A stretch of DNA of 35,530 nt from JBBQHM01 sp038323965. Lineage in GTDB: Bacteria; Verrucomicrobiota; Verrucomicrobiia; Chthoniobacterales; UBA10450. The stretch is from assembly GCA_038323965.1 (NCBI GenBank), contig JBBQHM010000013.1:1-35530 (forward strand). Reading direction: 5' to 3'. The notes beneath the pieces were generated by a model, which did no database searches, was not told where the DNA came from, and saw nothing but the letters and a program-made list of their open reading frames with translations. A program made the position numbers and the translations under genes. Positions 16,828 through 24,401 of the stretch are shown in pieces. Position 1 is the stretch's first letter; every line of letters starts with the position of its first letter.

Positions 16828-18306
16828 TCATGGGCAAACAAGTTCGCTATCTGAACCCGTAAGAAGTTTCTTGGTCCCTGCGATGGCAGCTCGCACATGA
16901 TGCGGACGTCCATCATTGAAAAGAGGGGGAGTCTCTACTACAAACGCGTGTCTTCCGTTTCCGTAACCAGCATCTAGTAGATCCTGACGAAAATCATCGG
17001 CTAATACTGTCATTAAATGATCTTTCCCGTCGGAGATATCGACGCTGATTTGCGCGTTGGGGTGGTTTTTGTCCCACACCCACCCTGAAATCTCGCTGCA
17101 ATCCGCATGTTCAAGCAATCCAACATGTTGCAGTTGAGGTTGCGCAGTGAAGTGGCCGGAAAAAATTAATAGGCCGAAGCAGACGACATGGAACGTAAGG
17201 AGGACGCTCGCTATCCTCCATGGCAGGGAATCTCCCCAGGCGCGGTGCACTTTGTTCCAGCGCGAAAAAAGGTCGAAACCAGAAAGAATAGTGGCGTGAT
17301 AAAGGCCATAAAGAATGTAGTGCAGTTGTAAACCGTGCCACAAACCCATGAGGCCGAACGAGACGAAGTAGGCTACGACGGACGCCGTGTATCTCCCTCC
17401 GAACCACTTCCCGCGCGTGGCTGCGAGAAGAAATCGCATATAGACGTGATCGCGGAACCAGAATGAAAGTGTAATATGCCAGCGATTCCAAAAATCGCGG
17501 ATGTTCTTGGCCAGAAATGGGCGGTCGAAATTTTCCGGCGTATGTACTCCGAATAAATAGCTAAGTGCGATCGCGAACGAGCTGTAACCTGCAAAATCGA
17601 AGAATAGATACAGGCTATAGGCGTACATATAGCTAGCCAGAGCGATCGGACGGCCGCTAGCTCCGGCTACGTCCAGCCAATGCTCCTTGATTAGAGCGGA
17701 TATTATGAACTTGTAGAGGAACCCTCGAAAAATGCGGTGCACCGCACCATCGAGATCCGCAATGAAATCTGCGCGACTTCGTGGTTTTCTCCAATCCGGC
17801 GTGAAACGTCGGTAACGATCGATCGGCCCAGAAGAAATCGTTGGAAAAAAGAACAGGTAGGCAAATAAATCGAGCGCGAGCGGCGCTTGCATTCTCCCGT
17901 CGTGGATAGAAAACACCACGTCGAGCGCGCGAAATGTCACATAGGAAATCCCCAGAAAACCGAAGAGAGTCCCCGGAAGAAGAAATGCGAGAGATTTTTC
18001 CACCAAAAGGGGAAGCAGACTGACCGCAACCGCGCTATAAAAGAACCAGCGGCTATTAGCGCGTCGCTTCGCAAAAGCGTAAACCGTCGCCCACTGCCAA
18101 AGGGCGAATCCACTTACAAGCGTGACTTCACGCAGAGGAGCTGCAGTATTCGCGCCGTTAGCGGCGTAGTATTGAACGAAGAGGACTAGAGCGGAAATGC
18201 AAGCGGTCCATCTCCAGCTAGCCCGCCCCCACAATCCAACAATTATCGTAGGAACAACGACATACAGCAGCGCTCCGAAATAAGCGAAGTCTGCGTATGG
18301 GATCAC
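16828..18306 (-). CDS. dltB: DltB-like MBOAT acyltransferase with extra C-terminal domain
   Basis: DltB moves D-alanine from the DltC carrier across the membrane to DltX and the envelope acceptor. The 492-aa protein has about ten hydrophobic segments over residues 1-390 and the MBOAT signatures FWNRWHITLSFWFRDHVY (His277) and LMGLWHGLQLHYILYGLYH (His324, the invariant MBOAT His), plus FFPTISSGPIDRY and FFDFAGYS. A hydrophilic extension (about 396-492) follows the last helix, with GWVWD, FRQDLLDAGYGNGRHAF and HHVRAAI. This resembles a small beta-sandwich seen at the ends of some surface-glycan enzymes and is not part of ordinary DltB. It starts with GTG overlapping the dltA stop (GTGA). It is the last gene of the operon. 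Confidence 0.9.
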   Translation of the reverse strand: MIPYADFAYFGALLYVVVPTIIVGLWGRASWRWTACISALVLFVQYYAANGANTAAPLREVTLVSGFALWQWATVYAFAKRRANSRWFFYSAVAVSLLPLLVEKSLAFLLPGTLFGFLGISYVTFRALDVVFSIHDGRMQAPLALDLFAYLFFFPTISSGPIDRYRRFTPDWRKPRSRADFIADLDGAVHRIFRGFLYKFIISALIKEHWLDVAGASGRPIALASYMYAYSLYLFFDFAGYSSFAIALSYLFGVHTPENFDRPFLAKNIRDFWNRWHITLSFWFRDHVYMRFLLAATRGKWFGGRYTASVVAYFVSFGLMGLWHGLQLHYILYGLYHATILSGFDLFSRWNKVHRAWGDSLPWRIASVLLTFHVVCFGLLIFSGHFTAQPQLQHVGLLEHADCSEISGWVWDKNHPNAQISVDISDGKDHLMTVLADDFRQDLLDAGYGNGRHAFVVETPPLFNDGRPHHVRAAIAGTKKLLTGSDSELVCP

Positions 18307-19757
18307 AGCAACGCTGCAAGCTTGCTTCGGTCTACTTTTCCGTTCGACGTCAACGGGAATGCGTCCACGAAGACTATACGCCGCGGAAGCATGTAAGCAG
18401 GAAGTCGTTCGGCCAGAAGAGTTCGGAGCGTTGCTGAAAGCTCTATCTCAGACCCGGTTGACGGAGTATTCGTAATGACGAATGCCGTTAATGCCCGCGT
18501 TACGCCGTTTTTGGCAATCGGTACGACCGCGACATCTCTAACGACCGGGATTTGGCGGAAGTTGTTCTCCAGGTCGCCTAGTTCGATCCTATAACCGTTC
18601 AACTTGACTTGATCGTCAACGCGTCCCTCGAAGAAGAGCAGTTTATCGCGCATCCGCCCGCGATCGCCTGTTCGATAAGCACGAAGACCGCAATGCTCAA
18701 AGAATACGCCTCTGGTTAGATCGGGCCGGCTCAGGTAACCCAGTCCCACATTGGGTCCCGCGATAATGATTTCACCCGCTACGCCGTCTGGAACTGCGTC
18801 GCCCCTTCCATCAACGACAAACACTTCTGTTCCTTTCATTGGCCTACCAACGGGAAGAGATGGATACCTCTTCAGCAGATCGGAAGTGATGCGCACCGAA
18901 GTCGTTGCCACGGTAGCTTCTGTTGGTCCGTAAGTGTTCCACACTTGAGCGTCGGGGAATCGCTCCAGCAACCGTGAGGCGGCTTCAACCGGAAGCGTCT
19001 CTCCGCAGAAAAGGAACCGTCTGAGATGCGGCAACATTTTCGCAGCGAACGTCCGTTCCACCAGACACATTTGGACAAACGAAGGGGTCGAAACCCATGT
19101 GGTGATACCCGATCGCCCAAGGGCGTCGTAGAGCGCCTTTGGGTTTGCCACCATGTCGCGGCTGATACTAAACAGAGTACCCGCTGAGGCGAGGCTGCAA
19201 TAAGTGTCCATAACTGATAGGTCGAACGAAAACGGGGCTTGGTTTAGGAAAACCTCCTGTGGCGCAAACTGTTGCTCCGAGAGCATCCAGGAGACGAAGT
19301 GACCTAAGCAGGCATGCGAGATGACGACACCCTTGGGTTCGCCGGTGCTCCCGCTGGTAAAAATGATATAGAAAGGGTCCTCAGCCGAAATTTCCCGAAG
19401 CGGTAGACTTTTCTCTGATCGTGCACGTGAAACGATATCTGCCGGCGTAAGGCAGAGGCGCACACCCGCGGCGGAGAGTATATTCTGAATACGTTGTTTT
19501 GGCAGAGCGGTATCTAACGGGATATAAGATCTGCCCGATATGACGATGCCGATGAACGCGATGAGCATTTCTGGCTCCCGGTGGCCGAGAACCGCGATGG
19601 GGCTACGGTCATCCCCCAGGTTAGATTCGAGATCACAAGCCAGCGCGGAGGAACGTTCAAGTAACTCTCCATAGGTTAAGCTCCGGTTGCCGCTAATATG
19701 GGCTATCGCATCGGCCGCGTCGGTGGCACGACGCTTTATTCGTTCTAAGAGATCCAC
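18303..19757 (-). CDS. dltA: D-alanine--D-alanyl carrier protein ligase DltA
   Basis: Activates D-alanine with ATP and loads it onto DltC. The 484-aa adenylation enzyme matches DltA rather than generic NRPS domains: TSGSTGEPKG at 134-143, FLNQAPFSFDLSVMD near 170-184, WVSTPSFVQMCL at 221-232, FCGETLPV near 250-257, NTYGPTEATVA near 274-284, YRTGDRG, and a C-terminal SNGKVDRSKL lysine loop. The Cys in FCGE (residue 251) matches the residue tied to D-alanine selectivity in Bacillus DltA. GTG start directly after the dltX stop (TGA then GTG, no gap), and the stop overlaps dltB. This translational chaining suggests co-regulated stoichiometry. Confidence 0.93.
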   Translation of the reverse strand: MDLLERIKRRATDAADAIAHISGNRSLTYGELLERSSALACDLESNLGDDRSPIAVLGHREPEMLIAFIGIVISGRSYIPLDTALPKQRIQNILSAAGVRLCLTPADIVSRARSEKSLPLREISAEDPFYIIFTSGSTGEPKGVVISHACLGHFVSWMLSEQQFAPQEVFLNQAPFSFDLSVMDTYCSLASAGTLFSISRDMVANPKALYDALGRSGITTWVSTPSFVQMCLVERTFAAKMLPHLRRFLFCGETLPVEAASRLLERFPDAQVWNTYGPTEATVATTSVRITSDLLKRYPSLPVGRPMKGTEVFVVDGRGDAVPDGVAGEIIIAGPNVGLGYLSRPDLTRGVFFEHCGLRAYRTGDRGRMRDKLLFFEGRVDDQVKLNGYRIELGDLENNFRQIPVVRDVAVVPIAKNGVTRALTAFVITNTPSTGSEIELSATLRTLLAERLPAYMLPRRIVFVDAFPLTSNGKVDRSKLAALL

Positions 19758-19883
19758 TCAAAATCCCTGGTAGACAAATGGAGGAGTCGAAAAGTCGCCT
19801 CGTCCATATTTAATTATTAGAAGGGCGATGACGCTCAGGTAATAGAGGACAAGTAGGAATCGCCGGTTCGTATAAGAGTTCAT
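19758..19883 (-). CDS. dltX: DltX-like 41-aa membrane peptide
   Basis: A 41-codon gene short enough to be missed by usual length cut-offs. The ATG at 19883 overlaps the dltC stop (ATGA) and its TGA is immediately followed by the dltA GTG. The product has a basic N-terminus (MNSYTNRR), one hydrophobic helix at about 9-24 (LLVLYYLSVIALLII), a short polar stretch and the C-terminal end FVYQGF. Known DltX proteins are about 45-50 aa with one helix and end in an F-x-Y-x-x-F motif (commonly FIYNxF) whose Tyr accepts D-alanine from DltB in Gram-positive bacteria. The motif's position at the extreme C-terminus, the size, topology and operon site all agree. The homology is inferred by eye. Confidence 0.88.
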   Translation of the reverse strand: MNSYTNRRFLLVLYYLSVIALLIIKYGRGDFSTPPFVYQGF

Positions 19884-20185
19884 CGATGCTTTCGCAGCTT
19901 AAGGTCGGCAATTATTTTTCGTGGCGTGGCCCAGTTCTCTCGTTCGAATTCAGCGAGGGAAATTTCCAAGTCAAAGCGAACCTCGAACGCCACGATCAGT
20001 TCTACGGTTTGGAGCGAGTCCAGGAGTTGGGATTCATAGAGCTGCAGATCGAGATTTCTCCGAATCTCTTCTGTACCCGTAGCGGTGACGAGAATGGCCA
20101 AGACCTCGTGCTCAAAATGGGGGTCAGGAGTTACCCGGACGCCTTCTAAGAATGACTCTTCCGAGATTTGCGTTGGGTTATCCAT
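19880..20185 (-). CDS. dltC: D-alanyl carrier protein DltC
   Basis: A 101-aa phosphopantetheine carrier. The attachment site is Ser57 in LLDSLQTVELI, corresponding to LLDSxxTVxLL of Bacillus DltC. The following FEVRFDLEISLAEFERENWATP also follows the DltC pattern (FDRxxWNTP). The frame could begin at 20212, but the ATG at 20185 (MDNPTQ) is preferred. It overlaps the dltD stop by 8 bp and leaves an N-terminal extension of only about 25 residues before the carrier helix bundle. The stop overlaps dltX (ATGA). It would shuttle D-alanyl thioester from DltA to DltB on the cytoplasmic side. Confidence 0.92.
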   Translation of the reverse strand: MDNPTQISEESFLEGVRVTPDPHFEHEVLAILVTATGTEEIRRNLDLQLYESQLLDSLQTVELIVAFEVRFDLEISLAEFERENWATPRKIIADLKLRKHR

Positions 20186-21374
20186 CGACGTTGCGACCGT
20201 GATAAAAATCATCGAGGGCGCGATTGTAGTACATCCAGCCTGCCGGACTCAGGTGGGCGCCGGAGCCCAAGAGGAAAGTGGGATCACCATCATGGTCCTC
20301 AAAAGAGATAGCGCGAAAGTTGTAGCGGCGCGCTAGTGACTGGAATTTTTCGTAATAAACTTTGCCCGCGGCACGTGAGATTCCTGCGTCACCGTAGACG
20401 CGCGCATTTATAGGCATGCTCAACAATAGCGGCTCGGCGTGAATTTCTTGAAGGGTGCGCAACAACAGCTCCATGTCTGCCCATTCGCGTGCAGTTTCGA
20501 TTCGTGCCACGAACTCTGCATCTCCGCCTGCGCGCATTGAAGTGTATTCGGGATTTCGCGCCGCCGCTTTCTCCGATAGCGAAACGTGGGTCTGCTCCGC
20601 CTTTTGAATCAGCGCCTCCCAGTCGAGGTCCTGCGAGCCCGTAGCGCTAGCCACCGGCCGACTTTTCCGGAGGAATAAAAGCGATTCCAGATGATCTTGT
20701 AGATCAAAAACTATGCTTTGCAGCTGAGCAATGGGCGAGAGTATAGCTATCCCACAGCGATGGGTGAAACCGCCCTCGGCGAGGAGTCTCAGCTCAGAGC
20801 GAAACAGCATACTCTGGGTGGTCGTTTTCGGAAATTCCAGAAGTCGTGTAGCAATGTCACTCTTCAGGCGAAAGCTTAACCTGCTTCCGACTATGGCCGC
20901 GTGAGCGGTTTGAGCGGAAAAATTACCTTCGTAGAAGGCAGGATTAACCCCGCTGAAAAACCATGTCGGTGAGAAAGAGATAGCGACCTTTTTACTTTCA
21001 AGACTTGAGCTAAGCGCGGCCAGCTTCTGCAGGATTATGATTGAGGTGGTTCCTGCTTTACCAGTGGGCGACACTCTAAATCCAGTCGGTGCCCCGCAAA
21101 AAAAGTCGGCCGCTTTATCCTCAATACGTTCAGTGTGCATCTCCGAGCTCCCATAAAGTGGGAGTACGTTTCTTTGTTCTGCCGCTACTCTCTGGAAAGC
21201 GACTCCCTGATTCTTTTGATGAAACCATCGACAGACGGTGGCTCCAAGCGTTGCACGTTCCAGATGGATTACGACGACCCTTCCGGCGCAGAGGATGAGG
21301 GCGACGATCCCGAGTGCGATCGCCGCAGACCACAAGTGCGCTGCCGCGCTCGTCCCGTTTGTCCTTTTCTCCAC
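20178..21374 (-). CDS. dltD: DltD-like SGNH/thioesterase-fold membrane protein
   Basis: A 398-aa protein with one N-terminal membrane anchor (about residues 15-37) and a large presumably external domain. The DltD nucleophile motif is present as LPLYGSSEM (Ser76). The C-terminal block HLSPAGWMYYNRALDDFYHG (His374) matches the usual HxGWxGW...D..ID.FY region. However, the position three residues before that His, usually Asp (D-x-x-H), is Ser in this frame (GSGAH). DltD is thought to help hand D-alanine from DltX to the final acceptor. It starts with GTG at 21374 and is first in the operon; the classic operon instead ends with dltD. It reads as less GC-rich than pgi by eye (not computed). Confidence 0.82.
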   Translation of the reverse strand: MEKRTNGTSAAAHLWSAAIALGIVALILCAGRVVVIHLERATLGATVCRWFHQKNQGVAFQRVAAEQRNVLPLYGSSEMHTERIEDKAADFFCGAPTGFRVSPTGKAGTTSIIILQKLAALSSSLESKKVAISFSPTWFFSGVNPAFYEGNFSAQTAHAAIVGSRLSFRLKSDIATRLLEFPKTTTQSMLFRSELRLLAEGGFTHRCGIAILSPIAQLQSIVFDLQDHLESLLFLRKSRPVASATGSQDLDWEALIQKAEQTHVSLSEKAAARNPEYTSMRAGGDAEFVARIETAREWADMELLLRTLQEIHAEPLLLSMPINARVYGDAGISRAAGKVYYEKFQSLARRYNFRAISFEDHDGDPTFLLGSGAHLSPAGWMYYNRALDDFYHGRNVDG

Positions 21375-21700
21375 CGAATGACACTACCAGCGCTTCGCTA
21401 GACGCAATCGATGGTCGTGTAAGACCTCGCCTTACAGGCGATTCGTCGGCGCTCTCAATTGTTTTCCGATCCCGCCTTCAGAGACGAACTTTGCTCTCAG
21501 CTCAATGGATATCGCGTTCCCCCTGGCTTCGTTTTACGACTCCATCAATCCTTGATAAGTAGAGGATCGCGAGTCCGTCCAAAACGATGGGAAGATCGTT
21601 CCAATGGGTCATTTGCGCTGGAACTTTAGGTTTTGGATAGACGGGCGGGCGCCCGGCAAATTGCGCGGACTTCGGAAAAGCGTCCGCGAAAGGCCGCATC
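21375..21700. other. Intergenic region upstream of the dlt operon
   Basis: 326 bp between the stop of the large secreted-protein gene and dltD, both on the minus strand. It should hold the dlt promoter unless transcription reads through. No convincing -35/-10 pair or gene was found. A G/C palindrome (GGGCGCCC core) near 21650 and the hairpin at 21664-21688 are the only structures noticed. Confidence 0.5.
21664..21688 (-). terminator. Possible weak terminator hairpin
   Basis: A perfect 7-bp inverted repeat, CGCGGAC (21664-21670) with GTCCGCG (21682-21688) and an 11-nt loop, lies just after the stop of the large secreted protein gene on the minus strand. No U-tract follows, so it could only be a rho-assisted or weak terminator. 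Confidence 0.3.
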
Positions 21701-24226
21701 CTACTGGATTGTAAATGTTGCCGACGAGACCGGGCTGTCGTTGAAACCCGATTCCACGGCGATCGCCTTGAGGACATGCACGCCAAGGCCGCTAATAGTA
21801 ATCCCTTTGCCCTTTCTGCCGACCACATAGGTTGGTGAGAGCGAAGTCGGGGTGCTTCCGTCGGTCGTATAATGGATGGTTGCTCCACTGGTCGCAGAGG
21901 TAAGTTTCGCAGATGCCTTCCTGCGGAACGTTCCTCCAGGCGGAGTAATGACAGGTGCAGCAACCGTTGGCATCGGTGAAGCGGTCGTAAAGTTGACAGA
22001 TTGTCCGAAGCCCCAACCGGTGCCAGCGCCGTTGTCGAAGGTGCTCGAATTGTGAGCGTAGGCCTGGTAGGAATAGGTTGTGTTGGCGCTAAGCCCCGAT
22101 AGCTGCGCGGAGAAGCTGCTGCCGGAAACGGTGATCGAACTGTCGTCGATTTGAATCGATGGATTGACGCCGTCGTTGTAGAAAAAGGCGCGATGATCGA
22201 TCGCAGCTCCGCCGTCATCCGTGATGGTACCGTTCAACATCGCTGCTGAAAGCGTGATCGATGTCGCGGCGTTAGTCTGCACGGATGGCAGACCAATCAC
22301 CGGTGTTCCTGCAACCGAAAAAATGCCACTGCTCGTGACCGACTGGCCATCGGGATTTGTGACTGTGATGGTGCGGGCGCCGGGCGCGGCGTTTCCGGCG
22401 GCCGTCACATTGAGCGTGATATGAGTCGCATCGGTGTAGGAAACGGTATTCACGGTGATGCCCGTGCCGCTGACGGATGCGCTCAGATGACGAGCGAAAC
22501 CGGTGCCCGGATCAAAAAATCCGGAGCCATTACTGGATACTCCGTTAACAGCGACGGAAACGCTTGAGCTTCCCGGCGCTATCGTTGCCGGCGAGCAATC
22601 GGTCGGCGTTGCCGGCAACGGCGCGTTAAGCTGAAGGACCTGCACCGCCCACTGCTTGCTGTCCGGATTTGAGTACTCCACGATCGTCCAAAAAGTCATG
22701 TCATCATCGGGATCGACACTGGTCATGGAATAATCGCCCCATCGAGTGGCGGCAGCGGAATAGGTGCCCCCCGCAGCGTAAATCGCCGGGTCGCGCATGG
22801 TATTTAGCGAATCACCGGCGAGACGTGACGTTACGGCGGCGCTCGGAGGCTCAAGACTGCCGGCCGCGGTGGCGCCGAGCACGACATGGCCCTGCCCGGA
22901 CACGTTGATACTGCCATCCCAGTAGCTTCGCTGGTTCGTGTCATTGGACGCGGAAGGCTGGAAGACGGTGCCGACCTGATTGAACGTCGGCGTCTCACCA
23001 CTGGCCACTCCGGTGATGTCATACCACCGCATCCCATCGCGCGTGATTGTTGTCGCCGTGGTGGAAGCGCCGGTATTATCCACACCGACGTTGTGAGTAA
23101 GCCAAAGGTGTCCAGCTCGAAACCTGGCGTTGATTACTCGAGTGCCGAGGCCATCGAGCGCAATGGAATCGGTTTGAACATTAATCGGTGAAACATAATC
23201 GATCGGCGTATCCAGAGCGATTGGGGTCGACAATGTTGGTGTGCCGCCTGGATCGGTAACTCGACGCAGCTGAAGCCGGGAGTGAACGCTGGCGTCGTCA
23301 CCAATCACATAACCTTCCGTCGCCAGCGGATCAGCGTTATCCGCTCCGGTCGGTGTGAACATTTCGTTCGTGGCGTGGAACGAAGTCACGACGATCGGTC
23401 CGGCGCCGAGGATGGAGCTCTTGCGAATCACGAAGATCGAGGTGCCGCTGAACGAATTCCCACTGAAATTATTCGTCCCGATATAGAGCGCGTTGGCATC
23501 GATCCCGAGCGTTGGATAATCGGCGAACATGGATGCCTCCGGGATGAACTTAAAAAAGCTCCAACTTGAGCTCGCCGTGATCGTGCCGCCGGCACTGACC
23601 GCGACCAGAGCCTGGTTGCCACTGGCTTTGCGATCGATGACGACGATGAACCAGCGGCCGGATAACCGATCGTAGCGAATGCGCGGATCCGATACATTGG
23701 AGGTGCTGCTGACCGACGAGAAAAAGGTCCCGGGCGATACATTCAAAACTCCATCCGTTGCGCCGTTCGACTTATCGTAGGTGATGATCGCGTTATTCAC
23801 GGCGACGATGAATTGAGTCGGACCAACCGCGCCCATCGCGTCCGGCGGATTAAATCCTCCGCCGACCGAGAAGAGAGAAGCACCGAGAAAGTTCGCGCCG
23901 AAAGTCTGGACCGGCGCGGCGGACTGCGCTGCTGCAAATCTTGGTCCCGCAGCCGTCCCTTTGTTCAAATACGGTTGCGGCGCGCGATCGAGTGGACGCC
24001 GCACCGGCTCCTCGCGTTCTGGCACTTCGAAAGGAGCAGGAGGAGGGGCGATTCTCGCTCGCCGCATGATGCCGTCAGTCGATTCAAGGATCGCGGAATT
24101 GCCCTCTACCGGTCGCCCAATCGTTTGCGAAAACGACACACCGGGGGCAATTGAGAGCAGTACGAAGAAAAGGAGATTGCGCATAAGGAGAATGGTAAAA
24201 AGAACACCATTTTGCGTAGTCTGCAT
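21701..24226 (-). CDS. Large secreted multidomain protein with IPT/TIG-like and chitobiase C-terminal domains
   Basis: An 841-aa exported protein. A signal sequence is clear from the internal Met15 (MRNLLFFVLLSIAPGVSFS, cleavage near SFS-QT); translation may start at 24226 or at that ATG (24184). Residues about 110-540 form a domain with NPPDAMGAVGPTQFIVAVNN, DPRIRYDRLSGRWFIVVID and FWTIVEYSNPDSKQWAVQV, seen in propeller-like secreted proteins of unknown function. Then come an IPT/TIG-like segment (SYTDATHITLNV, ITVTNPDGQSV), a fibronectin-like domain (LSGLSANTTYSYQAYAHN) and a C-terminal chitobiase/hexosaminidase-type domain (ATIHYTTDGSTPT). No PEP-CTERM or T9SS tail is seen. Possibly an extracellular binding protein; no catalytic site is assigned. 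Confidence 0.8.
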   Translation of the reverse strand: MQTTQNGVLFTILLMRNLLFFVLLSIAPGVSFSQTIGRPVEGNSAILESTDGIMRRARIAPPPAPFEVPEREEPVRRPLDRAPQPYLNKGTAAGPRFAAAQSAAPVQTFGANFLGASLFSVGGGFNPPDAMGAVGPTQFIVAVNNAIITYDKSNGATDGVLNVSPGTFFSSVSSTSNVSDPRIRYDRLSGRWFIVVIDRKASGNQALVAVSAGGTITASSSWSFFKFIPEASMFADYPTLGIDANALYIGTNNFSGNSFSGTSIFVIRKSSILGAGPIVVTSFHATNEMFTPTGADNADPLATEGYVIGDDASVHSRLQLRRVTDPGGTPTLSTPIALDTPIDYVSPINVQTDSIALDGLGTRVINARFRAGHLWLTHNVGVDNTGASTTATTITRDGMRWYDITGVASGETPTFNQVGTVFQPSASNDTNQRSYWDGSINVSGQGHVVLGATAAGSLEPPSAAVTSRLAGDSLNTMRDPAIYAAGGTYSAAATRWGDYSMTSVDPDDDMTFWTIVEYSNPDSKQWAVQVLQLNAPLPATPTDCSPATIAPGSSSVSVAVNGVSSNGSGFFDPGTGFARHLSASVSGTGITVNTVSYTDATHITLNVTAAGNAAPGARTITVTNPDGQSVTSSGIFSVAGTPVIGLPSVQTNAATSITLSAAMLNGTITDDGGAAIDHRAFFYNDGVNPSIQIDDSSITVSGSSFSAQLSGLSANTTYSYQAYAHNSSTFDNGAGTGWGFGQSVNFTTASPMPTVAAPVITPPGGTFRRKASAKLTSATSGATIHYTTDGSTPTSLSPTYVVGRKGKGITISGLGVHVLKAIAVESGFNDSPVSSATFTIQ

Positions 24227-24401
24227 CAGATTTCACTCAGTCCGCCTGTCTGCCTCGTTATCCTGCGCAATATCGTTCTGTGCGTCGCCACTTGTTCGAA
24301 CGACGACGTCTCGTTTTAAAAGACCGTCTAGGTCAACTACACGAGGGGTAAAAACATGCTGCGCGCACACGGAGGTCCAACCCGTACGCGGCAACAACGG
24401 A

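Noticed and set aside
21502..22218. Minus-strand 238-codon frame overlapping the end of the large secreted protein gene
   Set aside because: It overlaps the chitobiase-type C-terminal domain in another frame on the same strand; Arg/Ser/Pro-rich translation without motifs.
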